Shown here one piece after another: positions 34,238 to 44,351 of a stretch of 64,000 bases of DNA. The notes beneath the pieces are model-generated. The model ran no database searches. It worked only from the letters and a program-made list of their open reading frames with translations, and was not told the DNA's origin. Numbering within the stretch: the stretch's first letter is position 1; each line of letters opens with the position of its first letter. This stretch comes from Undaria pinnatifida (lineage: Eukaryota > Sar > Phaeophyceae > Laminariales > Alariaceae), in NCBI GenBank assembly GCA_012845835.1, contig JABAKD010000021.1, forward strand, positions 12,270,795 through 12,334,794. The letters are read 5' to 3'. A program made the position numbers and the translations under genes.

Positions 34238-34349
34238 CACCCCAAGTCGAGGCGTACACCTCCGTTGAAAAAGTGCGGACGGCCAATCTGAACAGAATCA
34301 GGGGCTGGTGTGGATGCAACACAATGGGCCAGGACCTGGCACCCAGTAG
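34238..34349 (+). CDS. Candidate internal exon of unknown gene
   Basis: Flanked by acceptor ccgctgcag and donor AGTAG|gtgaat. The frame consistent with both ends reads PQVEAYTSVEKVRTANLN, then RIRGWCGCNTMGQDLAPS, with no stop, and its composition looks coding. No family recognised and no partner exon with matching phase found, so it could be chance. Confidence 0.25.
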
Positions 34350-35144
34350 GTGAATGTCGGAATGCAGCGTGTTAAAAATGCGGCGGAATGGACTGCTCCA
34401 AAAGAGTAACTAGAGGGTAGAGCGAATCGGAAACCCCGGGGATGGGGGGCGGTTTAAAATGCCCCATGTTGTCCATCTGTGCCAAGTTAATTCACGTGGT
34501 CGTTCGTGCTGGTTAGTACCTGGTTTTACGCTACACGTTGGTTCGCAGAGACGTGTACCTGGTATACCAAGAATACCGGCCCTCTCACACGAGCGCCACG
34601 AACAATAAACTACAGCAGTACTGAACGGTGTTCCTCTTCAGCACGTATGTTTTCTTGTTGCGGCCTTTCCTTTCCTTTCCGATCTTGTTGCATCACGTTC
34701 TTCAGAACACCTGTCATTTGTTTTGTTTTGTTTTCCTTTTTTCGTTTTCTTTCTTTGTTTCTTCTCTTGCTTTTTATGGCCTGGCTCGTTTTGTTGAGTT
34801 CTCGTACCCGGTACGCTAGCATCTCACTTGCTTTAACTTGACCAATTGCGACTACGAACTGTTGTTTGGTTTACTCTGTTTCACAGCAATCTGTGACCAC
34901 ATAATTTGTATCTCCGATAAGATGAGGAATCAGCACGGACTCAGGGTGACTCCTGATGTCGTTGGGTAGAAAGTAGAACGAACGGTTGATAACAGTGTGA
35001 AGACAACGCACACTGCTGCACTTGCACTGCTGCTGTAAATAAAGCCAAAGGACATACGGGGGAAAAATGAACATGGACCGCTGTTATGCTGAAGGTATTG
35101 ATAGTGTAGGACACATCCCTTTCCCACGTAACCTACAAGCAAAA

Positions 35145-35748
35145 CCAAGAAAAAAAAAGGATGCTACTCGACTTATAGGCCGCTGCAAGCCGTTGGGCCG
35201 CTCCCAGCTTGCAATACCTGCACGTAAAAACGTCCATCTTTATAGAGTACCAGCATGGGCGTCGACCATGAAACATCAGGCGGGTCAGTAACGACACCAT
35301 CAATACCAACATCACTGTCTTACACGACGTTGTTGTGTCACCGATGGGGCTCGACACCCACAGGGTGCTACTTGACGTGAAAGCCCAGAGCGGTGAATGA
35401 AAGGGATGGGCAAATGCAAAACCAGGTATCTGATAACAGGGTATCTGGCATTACGTCTCGCTACGACAGATATGCATTTGCCCATCCCTTTCATTCTCCG
35501 CTCTGGGCTTTTACGTCGAGTAGCACCCTGTGGGTGTCGAGCCCCATCGGTGACACAACACACAACAACGTCGTGTAAGACAGTCATGTTGGTATTGATG
35601 GTGTCATTACTGAACCGCCTGATGTTTCATGATCGACGCCCGTGCTGGTACTCTTTAAAGATAGACAGGTTTGACGTACATGTCTTGCGGGCCGTGAGCG
35701 GCCCAACGGCTTGCCGCGGAGTAGCACCCGTTTTCTTCTTTTTTTTTC
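35145..35748. mobile_element. Foldback element with 275-bp arms
   Basis: The left arm (35145-35417) and right arm (35474-35748) are near-perfect reverse complements along their length, around a 56-bp loop. Recognisable pairs: GGGTGCTACTTGACGTGAAA with TTTTACGTCGAGTAGCACCC, GAAACATCAGGCGG with CCGCCTGATGTTTC, AAGCCGTTGGGCCGCTC with GAGCGGCCCAACGGCTT. No long ORF of its own. If transcribed it would form a stem of more than 250 bp. Confidence 0.85.
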
Positions 35749-35962
35749 ACACACTTCTACTTTCCAGCGTCTGGCCAAAGCCGTGGTCACAGATGTCGTC
35801 CCTTCCCCCCGGTTCTCGCCTTCAACTTTATCGCGCATAGGGTTCAGCAATCCCACTGCTAGTCGATTTTTCATCGAGTGTTGCCAACTCACGCTCTCGC
35901 GCTTTCCGCACGTCAATTTGTGCAGAAGAAAAAGTCCCTGCGAATATATACAAGTACGCACT

Positions 35963-36034
35963 CTGGGGAACTCGAACTCACGAAACTGACCTATACCAGG
36001 CTCGAGGATAACCTGCTACGCCACCATGGCGACC
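35963..36034 (-). mobile_element. tRNA-like (SINE head) sequence
   Basis: On the minus strand: GCCATGGTGGCGTAGCAGG, TTATCCTCGAGCCTGG, GTGAGTTCGAGTTCCCCAG. TGGCGTAGCAGG resembles a pol III A box and GAGTTCGAGTTCC a B box. It is similar to 39470-39542. Stems do not close into a good cloverleaf, so a tRNA-derived SINE is more likely than a working tRNA. Confidence 0.45.
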
Positions 36035-37167
36035 GGCGGCCTGTTGGCGTTCAGCCGCGACGAGTATGTTTGTGTTGTTTTGCGCTTGAATGGGCTATGG
36101 GCAGCTTTCGCGTCGTTTTCCATGTAGCTGTGTTCGCATTGTCGCTCCGAACAGCCTCACATTGTTCGGCACCTGCAACTGCTGCTACTCCGTATTCTGT
36201 AACTGCCTACCAGGTATCTACTGATGATATCTACCTGGTACTATTTTGAGCACTGAAGGTACGTATAGCGTTCTGCGTACATGCGCATACTTCCCATACG
36301 ATGCTGGAATGTGCAGGGCAAAATGGCTCTCGTTCACCCTATGAATAGAGCGCGGCATGTATCGGTCCATGTCCAAGTCTGCTATCGCCTGCCAGGCACC
36401 CAGGCACTCTCATCGTTCTGAATTGTCCAGGTACCGGTATTGGATTGGACACGCTTCATTGAGCGGGCGGCGTCATCCGCAAAAACCTTGATTTTTTTTG
36501 TGTCCTGCCAACCGGCACGTATCACCTGCTATCATGAGCAGTCAGGTTTACTCATCAGATATCGTAGCGTCCGATACGTCGGGTACGAGTATTGGTACGT
36601 GGCACGGCGGTGCAAGTAAGTCTACTGCAGTCTATTGCAGCTTTCTTGGTATCTTCCGTCTTGTTTCATTTGCCTTTGGTCGGCCTTTCATCGGCCTTTC
36701 GATCTCTTTTTTCTCTGCACAGCGTATTTTCGTATCCGGTACGCCTGCCGTCCTGCCATTGCATCAAGGCATCGCCATAGAGTAGTTGTCCTGATATTGC
36801 AGAAGGTATTTATCTCTGTATTACAATTCGGACCCACGCGCTGGCATTCAGCATGATGCGATAACGATCAGCAAGTAGAGAGTGGTTACGATATCCCGAA
36901 TGAATGCTGGTTGGGTAGAAAGTACAAACTGGGAAAATAACAGGTAAAAGCGCCTAGAGAATCCGACGCTAGTTGGCCGACGGGAGGGAAGTGCGGGGAG
37001 CACACTGATGTGCAGTCGACGAGATAGAGGGCAAGCAGACCGTCGCTGTGGTAGCAAAAACGCTGCTATTACTATATTAGCTGTTGCGTGTGAAATGCCA
37101 GCTACAGCATGAGAGTGCTGCGAGATGATGGGGAATGCTTGCCCACGGTTCTGCTTCATGTGCTGCG

Positions 37168-37408
37168 CTACCACCTGGGTCGAAGAGAAACAAAAGAAAG
37201 ACGAGATTTTGATTTATGTTTCGGAGTGTACATTCAGTCGACGAGCAAGAAGAACGGCCTCGGCTCGGCGCCCATCCCCGATTATGGCTACTCACCCGGT
37301 CTTGCTGCGGGCAGTCATGTAGTGCGCACTCAGCGCCATCAGCATCAGACCACCGAGCAGGGCCACCGGAGTGGGGACATCAAGGAGACCCATCCCACCG
37401 CTTTCCAT
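37168..37408 (-). CDS. Possible 39-aa single-pass membrane protein, two exons
   Basis: ATG at 37408; exon 37296-37408 reads MESGGMGLLDVPTPVALL, then GGLMLMALSAHYMTARSKTG, ending at a strong donor (GG|gtgagt). The next good acceptor (cttcgacccag, after a pyrimidine tract) is followed by G TGG TAG at 37168-37174, which in the required phase adds Trp and a stop, giving a 39-residue protein with one hydrophobic segment (about 12-28). The frame is open upstream of this ATG, so the real N-terminus may be longer. No family recognised. The small size makes this tentative. Confidence 0.35.
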
Positions 37409-38167
37409 TCCCGAGCTCCTTGCTGCTTGCAGGAAATCCACTCTCCAGAACTTCGACGTAGCAACTTCGATCCAGGGTTTGTGAGCACGCGCGCTTGCCC
37501 TAAACGCCGAACAAGCGACACACGCGCCCTTCTTCTCTCCTATTCTCAACACCAAGGCTAAGTAACGCCGTCGCTGCTGGCGACCTCGCACAGTGGCGGT
37601 AGCTCTGCGTGTCAACGCAATCCGCACCAACCGGATTGCTGCTGCTGCTGTGACGTGCGGCGAACAAGGGGAGCGCAAAAAAATCCCGTAGACTAGACTC
37701 AACATTTAACATTTGCCGAACATTTGCCGGAAGAAACATCCCGCGGAACTTTTATAAAACTCCAACACTTTGAAACCGCCAAAAAATGATGAATAAAACG
37801 CTCCGAGCTCGCGCTCGAGGATTCCGGCGAGGATCTGAGGACTCTGCCACCTCTCCATACGCGGCGGACAGCAGGGGATTCAAGACAAGGGATCGACTAC
37901 ATCATTATTTTTTGTGCTGATGCATGCGACCCTTGACCATCCCCGTGCAGACAGTTATGATATTTTGATTATTGTCTTTGGTGATGCGACTCGGTTTGGA
38001 CGTACGTTGAAAAGCGGGAGACGTCGAAATAACGGTTCAGATCTTCGTACCAGGTGACAGGTGCCAGGTATCTTGCAGAGCTGCGACCTGCGTACTGCTC
38101 CGCGTTCCTGCGTCAAACGCAATTTGCCCGGATCATTAACCTTGAACGGAAATCCAAAAGCGAACGC
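37409..38167. other. Spacer between divergent genes
   Basis: Between a tentative minus gene and the plus-strand ankyrin gene. It contains a short GCTGCTGCTGCTG run and a direct repeat CATTTGCCG (37711-37730). No promoter element could be assigned. Confidence 0.4.
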
Positions 38168-41100
38168 ATGGGAGACATCTGGCAGGCGGCGCGCGCAAAC
38201 AACGTGAAGAGGGTCAAAGCGCTTCTAGATGAAGGAACCAGCCCTGACGCTACTCGCTGGGTGAGGTTTGGCCTGGTAATCTGTACCGGTACGTTACACT
38301 CCATTCACTCTCGCCGTTTCGAACTTGAAACATTCAGCATGGCCGTCCTGAACAGGATGTCCACTAGTCCAGCCACCTGTACATCGGGTGGGCACAGTCA
38401 TGGGTCGAGCGAGTAGCTCGTGCCGGCACCCATAGTGTAAATAGCCATAAATGGAGTAACAGACACCTTCACGTATAGTCTATCCTTATTAGACTAAACT
38501 ATAGACTGATATGGTCTAATACGCCAACGTCGTGGTAGTGACATTTTTTTATCTTTGAAAATATGTTGGTTTTAAGACCCCTCCAACAAAGCGGCGACTC
38601 CCGAGCTCCACTCGGCCTCCGACGGCCTCGCGGTGCCACCGCGTCCGATCCGCGCAGCAGCACTACGACGTGCCGGCGAAAGAACGGGCGTCGGTGCCCC
38701 ACCTCATCGAGGGGGGAGCGTGGAAATCGCCCTGCCGGGGACGGCTCGCTTGGCCCCCGGCGTGGCCGGGAATAGTTAACAATTGCAAATCCCGCCCAGG
38801 CCGAGAGCATTGTAACCAACGAATCGGCTACTGCTCGCCTGCCAGGTGTATTGTTCTACGCACTGCTGCATTGCTGTACTGCCGTACTGGGTAGGTCCGT
38901 CGGTGGATGGTGGATGGTGGGTGGGTGGTGGAGGGCAGCTCGCTCGCTCCCCGATATGGGCGAGTATCATCAAAAATTGAAACTCCCCCCGTTTGTTTTC
39001 TGTTTCATTCAAGGTCCTCAACAACTAACTAACTGCTCCCTGCATACCAGGTGCACTGCTGTACGTGCTGCTGCGCTGCTGTACTGCTGTATGTAGTGAA
39101 GGTTTGGTCGGTGAGTGGGTGTAGGGTGCACTGACTGCGTCGTCCGTGGTGGATGGCTGGGCCGTTCCGTACGTGGGAGTATTTTTTCGTCCTGTGGGAG
39201 ATGAACCTTTTTTTTCGTTTATAAAATATCGGCCTCCCACTACTGGTGCTTGAGAGTACCACCGTCCCCACTGCTGCACTCCTCTGTCCTTTACTACCGT
39301 ACGTGCTGCTGCACTGCCGTGCTGCTGCCCTGTTATTATTTTGTTTTTTTAGTACTTAGACTACATACAGAGGATGATACAGCACCAAATTGTTTTTTTC
39401 CGCCATACCGGCCGGCAACTGGCAAACTTCGGGAGTACCACTAGTGTTGATATATTAGACGTACGTATCGCCCCGGTGGTGCAGTGGTTACCCTCGAATA
39501 CTGCTAGCGTTGGCTCTTGAGTTCGATTCCCATCGTGATGGGATTTTCACTTAATTTGCAAAAATGCGAGAAAAGGGACCAGCTGCTGAGAGCGCCTAGC
39601 AGCGTGGGTAGGTACAGTTCGACGCGAGTCGACGAGGGAAGATAAATGCTGAATTATTCACGCGATAAAAATGAAGACACGCACCGCAGCGGGGAGGGGG
39701 AAGAAGGGCCCGCTATGTGACCCCGGATCTGAGTTACTACTGGGAGGGAGCACGAGAGTAGTGCGAAGATAATAAATGGGATGCAAAACAAAAAAGAAAA
39801 AAAGTTTAGTCTAGAGCCGTGCACACCAATACTGTATATAAAATTATTATTGTTTACCGTGCACACCGTTTGAATGCAGTCAGTTTCAGACGCACGGTTT
39901 CCCGTCTGCACCGATATAAACCACACACTGGCACAAAGTGTCGCTGCATGTTTTGCGCGTAATGGCTCGCGTACAAATGAACCCCCTCGCGAAGGAAGTC
40001 AACACGACGCATTACCTTCGGTCACCCACCTTGTCCGTTTCTCTTGGTTTCGAAGACGTCGGTGATATATGTCCCCATATCCCATGAACGTGGATAGACG
40101 TACCGTGTGAATGCGACCAGTTCCACAACGTTTCGCAGCTGAACAATCACTACTGTGTACTGCTGCTGTGTGTAATATAGTCCGTTCTAGTGCTCGGTAG
40201 CCAACGGGGCGTCGCCTTCCTTTTGCCTGTTGCATTGCGACGTGCGTATGTACCCCCATTCGCTCAAAACGCCGGCGGGGGGGCGACTTTCAGAGCGGGG
40301 TGACCCCTCTTCACCGCGCCGCCGAAGTCAACAGCTGCCAGGTCGCGCAGGTGCTAATCAACTCGGGGGCGAGCGTGAACGCGAGGGCGGCCTGGGGATG
40401 GTACGCTCCTCTGCACTTGGCCTTGCTAAAGTGAGGGTTCTGTCTATTCGCGCAAAACAGCGCCGTCCGTCGGTATCCACTTCAGAAAAAATATGGTTCA
40501 GCAGGAGTGGTGCTGCTCTGCTTTAAGGTGTCTGATGGAACACCCGGTTCGATCACCAGTCCGACCGTATTAGTCTTGCTCTGGGCGCTTCTGCCCTACA
40601 GTTGCATGGTGGTGTCTTTTGAGAGGGACATATCGTCAAGCACTGAAACATCACATAGGCTGCCACTACGGTGCAGTGGGGATCTGGGGATAATCGTCAT
40701 ATCGTCCTATTTCGCTCAACGGGGCTGGGCAAGCAGTCCCGTTCTCGTACTTGCAGCTTGACTGCCACCAAGGCTCGTTGTGAGTGCTCAACCAAAGAAG
40801 AAACGTGACTTATAGCGTAACAAGACGAAACACTCACCTTGTGTTCATGTTGTTGCAATATTTCGGCTTGATGTACCTGGTACGATACACGACCTTGGAA
40901 ACGATCGTACTGCACACGTACTTTGATTCGTAAATGAAGCAGTGGGCATGAGCGTGTGGCGGAGGTGCTGCTCCGGGGAGGAGCGAGGTGGACGATACTC
41001 ACCAAACGCCTTCAAAGCCCCTACGACCTGGCCGTTTCCCGCGGCCTCAAGATACAGGCACTGAGGATACAAGAGGTGAGTTCTCGGAGCAAATACCAAG

Positions 41101-43429
41101 GCTATACAGCAACAGGGGGCGGGGGGGTCGTATCATATGATGCAAAGTAGAGGGGAACATGTATAGGGTTTATAGTTCCATGGCCCAGAGACGCTCGCGG
41201 GAGTGGCTGTGTTGTTTCGCGATGGCCGTCGCGGTGGAGAATTTTGTAACGCTGCGTCAATAAAACTTTGAGTGCATGGGGGCGGGGGGAACTTGACCCT
41301 GATTGATGGTGGCTCGAGGGGGTAGAGTCAGGAGGACATGCGCGCACAACTAGTATTCGCAGTTGTTGGTTGTTGGATTAATTGTTTGGGCGCTTTTTGC
41401 TTTTCGTGATCTGGATTTTCGGTTTTCTCATCATCTTTTTAATGGTTTGACGCTCTAACGCTGCACGTCAATGTCGAGTAGCATATTAACAACATAAAAA
41501 TATACCATTTATTACTGTTCTATTTCGCGACAGGTACACAACCGCAGCCCGCGATAGTAACCAAAGCCCAGTAAAGGAAACAGAAAATAGGGGTGCCCCG
41601 CGTGGCACCGTAGCTCGGGTCCAAACCTGAGGACAGGGAACGGGGAGATGTGCAGAGTGACGCGTTCTACGATTAACAGCGAGGTAGCACTTTTTGGCTC
41701 CATGCATTTTTTTTTCTGAGACAGACGCGTGCTACGACAGAGGTTGTGCACCACGTTTTTTTTCCGAGGCTTCTCAATTTAGGAGCTTAAGACATGCCAT
41801 TCTTGACCCTAAAAACTGATTTGGACAAGAATAAAACTGCTACCTGGTGCACCGTAGACCAATAATCCCATGACCTCTGTATGTATACAACGAGAATCAG
41901 GAGAAAAATAACCTAGCTTACCGACGATTTTGGGTTAAGGAGCCCCGTCAAGTTCAGAAACCGTTTCAGACGAGAAGCGCTAGGCCTCTATCGTGGCGCG
42001 CGTCTCGGAACAACGGAGCTAGCTCCTTCACGAACCTATCAATAGAATCGCCGGAATGCCATCCTTGTTTTTGGACACATGTTTTATGTTTTTGTACATA
42101 CCTTGGCCATGAGCTTGTGTACATCAGGTTGCGCCCGTTCAACTAAAAAACTAGGAAAAAAATAAAAGAAGAAAAAACGAGGCACTGAACATATATATTA
42201 TATACGGCGTTATGCCTTAGGCGGGGAGCTTCCGACTAACAACATGGTGTGCAACAGTGGGGCACCCCGCGACCGCCCCCTGCCTGTATCGAAGAACAGA
42301 CCGACAAGGCTACTGTAGGGGGGGGGGGGGCATGTTCGGGACCGACGCATGCTACGATATAGAGGTATATCACTCTTTCGTCTGTAAAGGAATCTCAGTG
42401 ACGGGGAGATCCTTGACCCAAAATCGTAGGAAAACGGAGCCATTTTTTTTCTTTCACGATTTTCGTGGTGTACCTCTGAGCCATGGATTTTTCATCCGGT
42501 ATAGTCAGTATTAGTTTTCTCTGATATAACATCAATTTTTTGGGGAGGGAGAGGAGAGGTCTTAAGCTCCCAAAAGTGAAGGGTAGTATTATGTAAAAAA
42601 AAAGTGGTGCACCTCTATCGAAGCCCGCGCCGACGTCTGTTTCTCATTGGGCCGGGCTCACTCGCGCAGGCGACCCTCCTGTTCCTTCGCGGTCTCAAAC
42701 CTTTCGTGTTGCATTTTTTGCGATATATAACACCACCATGAATGGTCGTATCAACGATGCCAACGCTAACAAAAATAAATCGCCCCCCCCCCGAGTACTT
42801 TTTTGCAGTGAGGTGTATAGAGAGTCACTCAGGCGAGTGGCCCAAACCCAGCAGAGAAGAAGACGGTAGTAACACCATCATCATAACATGCCCCCTAGAA
42901 CGTGTAGCCTTGATCGACGTCTTTCTACGTGATTTGTATGTGCATTCGGGAGTATTATACACGCAAAATGTCTTTTTCATGGTTGCGGGGGACAAGACAT
43001 TTTATCCCGGGAGGCCCGCGGATCGCCGCCGCCACCGTCGACACCGTCACCACCGATGTACTACTACGTTGATGAAACGCGCTGACGAAACGCACGCGCG
43101 AGCAGATATCGCGCAAGATTGCGGAGGAGAGGCGAATCCTCCACAAGACAAACCCGACGGACGCCACTACTGCAAGGAGAAAGAAAGCCTTGGTAGCGGT
43201 GGCGGGTCGCAAGCAGGCCCTTGACCAACGGCAGCAGCGGCAGCAGCAACGGCAGCAGCGGCACCTCACTGATTCGACCGATGACACTCAACGGCGGCAG
43301 CGAACTCTTCCACGCGACGGCGGCAAAAACGGCGGAATTCCAAAACACACGTGCGCAATTGTGTCAATCGCAGAATCCCACGAGGACAAAGAAGAAGAAA
43401 CAGAGGACGAAGAGGCGGGGGGGTGATTA
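38168..43429 (+). CDS. Ankyrin-repeat protein, four exons
   Basis: Exons: 38168-38260, 40294-40430, 40943-41075 and about 43106-43429. Exon 1 (31 codons, donor TGG|gtgagg) reads GDIWQAARANNVKRVKALLD, a typical first ankyrin helix pair. Exon 2 (after ttcag) gives GVTPLHRAAEVNSCQVAQVL, INSGASVNAR and APLHLALL. Its split codon AA|T joins exon 3 to give NGHERVAEVLLRGGARW and SPYDLAVSRGLK; the ankyrin consensus crosses the splice exactly. Exon 4 continues in phase 0 with ISRKIAEERRILHKTN, a Gln/Arg run, and an acidic tail DKEEETEDEEAGG before TGA. About 228 aa. Ankyrin repeats bind other proteins; the charged helical tail suggests a partner-binding extension, probably cytosolic or nuclear. The last exon's acceptor (cag at 43103-43105, weak pyrimidine tract) is the least certain join; exons 1-3 are firm. 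The 2-kb last intron holds two family A MITEs. Confidence 0.75.
38590..38775 (+). pseudogene. Ankyrin-like exon relic in intron 1
   Basis: One frame gives TPELHSASDGLA, another gives VPHLIEGGAWKS; placed together they resemble one ankyrin repeat (TPLHxA ... LIxxGA) but with a three-base insertion and a frame change between them. No clean splice sites preserve a frame. Probably a decayed copy of an ankyrin exon. The similarity is weak. Confidence 0.3.
39470..39542 (+). mobile_element. tRNA-like (SINE head) sequence
   Basis: GCCCCGGTGGTGCAGTGG, TTACCCTCGAATACTGC, TTGAGTTCGATTCCCATC. GGTGCAGTGG fits an A box and GAGTTCGATTCC a B box at roughly tRNA spacing. Similar to 35963-36034 (minus). The acceptor stem does not pair well, so a SINE head is preferred. 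It is in ankyrin intron 1, 70 bp before a family G copy. Confidence 0.5.
39605..39785 (+). repeat. Family G repeat, copy 2
   Basis: Second copy of 18527-18725: GGTACAGTTCGACGCGAGTC, AAATGCTGAATTATTC, GCGATAAAAATGAAG, AGGGCCCGCTATGTGACCCC, GGATCTGAGTTACTACTGGG, CACGAGAGTAGTGCGAAGAT. In ankyrin intron 1. Confidence 0.7.
41724..42005 (-). mobile_element. Family A MITE, complete copy
   Basis: 282 bp with GACGCGTGCTACGACAGAGG at the left and CCTCTATCGTGGCGCGCGTC at the right. Reference copy for the left half of the expanded element at 11042-11900. In the last intron of the ankyrin gene. Confidence 0.8.
42343..42633 (+). mobile_element. Family A MITE, complete copy
   Basis: GACGCATGCTACGATATAGA at the left, ACCTCTATCGAAGCCCGCGC at the right; inside: GATCCTTGACCCAAAATCG, TTTTCGTGGTGTACC, CATGGATTTTTCATCCGGT, GGTCTTAAGCTCCC, AAGTGGTGCACC. 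Opposite orientation to 41724-42005 and about 340 bp away, in the same intron. Family B ends follow at 42656-42674 and 42823-42842. Confidence 0.8.
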
Positions 43430-44351
43430 ATGCGTCTTGCCCCCGGGTGGCAGTGGTGGTATGGACTGAGGGAGAAACAATGCGAAACTCATTTAGGACG
43501 CGCGTTCCCGCGCTGGTCGCAGAATTAGTTTCGTTTTCGTATTTTTCATTCTGTTTCTCGGCGGCTTCCCTTGGCCGTCAAACAGAGCGCTGGCGGGAGC
43601 AGCGCCAAAAGGAAAAAGAGCCCGGCCGCAATCGTGTGGGGAAAACAAAAAAGTACTATCCATCGTGTTCGAAGGACCCAATGTACACCTGCAAGGCGCA
43701 GCAACAATAAAAACAGTCACACAGACGAATAAAAGGCTCCGTTCATCGGCGTTCCCCGATTTCTGCAACCGATCTCAAATCAACTATTACGCCGCCTTGC
43801 ACCCCTAGAAAAAGCCAATGGAAAAGCTTCGATGCTTTCTCGACTTCTCTCGTGCTAACAAAATTCCCTCAAAACCGCAACTCGCGGTCGTTGGGGGGGC
43901 TTCTAAAATCTATCCCCGCGTTTCCAGGCCAAAGTGCTGGATGCCACGCTACGCAAACGCCGATCTCCGCACGCGGAAATGGGAAAAAGAACGATCCCAA
44001 AATCAACACGAAGGCTGATGGTACCCCCGCACCCAGGAAAAAAGAAAATCGAAACAGAGCGCTCACTTCAGGACTGTGTCCAACACAGAGCATGCCTATC
44101 TCCACCGAATTAGGTGTGTATGCACCCCTCCATGAGACAACAAGGCGGCAACAGACCAAGCAAACGCTAGGAAACAAAAGCTGCGAAAGCAACAGCTGCG
44201 AAGGGTAAAGAACGGCCAAAACAGGAAGAAAGAAAAAAAAAACAGAGCGCAAAAAATACAAGACAAGACGAGGCGCCGTTTTCCAACTTTTCCCTGCACT
44301 CTGCGTAGTCGCAAAGTTATTCGTCAGGGCTCGGCGACCGTCCGGTCTGGC
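43430..44351. other. Convergent intergenic region (3' ends)
   Basis: Lies between the 3' ends of the ankyrin gene (plus) and Dim1 (minus). No gene seen; ORFs on both strands here lack splice support. The downstream half is A-rich on the plus strand. Confidence 0.5.

Larger units (their letters stand above)
33242..37167. other. Spacer upstream of the acyltransferase gene
   Basis: Holds the acyltransferase promoter side (just above 33241), one candidate plus-strand exon (34238-34349), the long foldback at 35145-35748 and a tRNA-like SINE head at 35963-36034. No other supportable gene was found. Confidence 0.5.
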
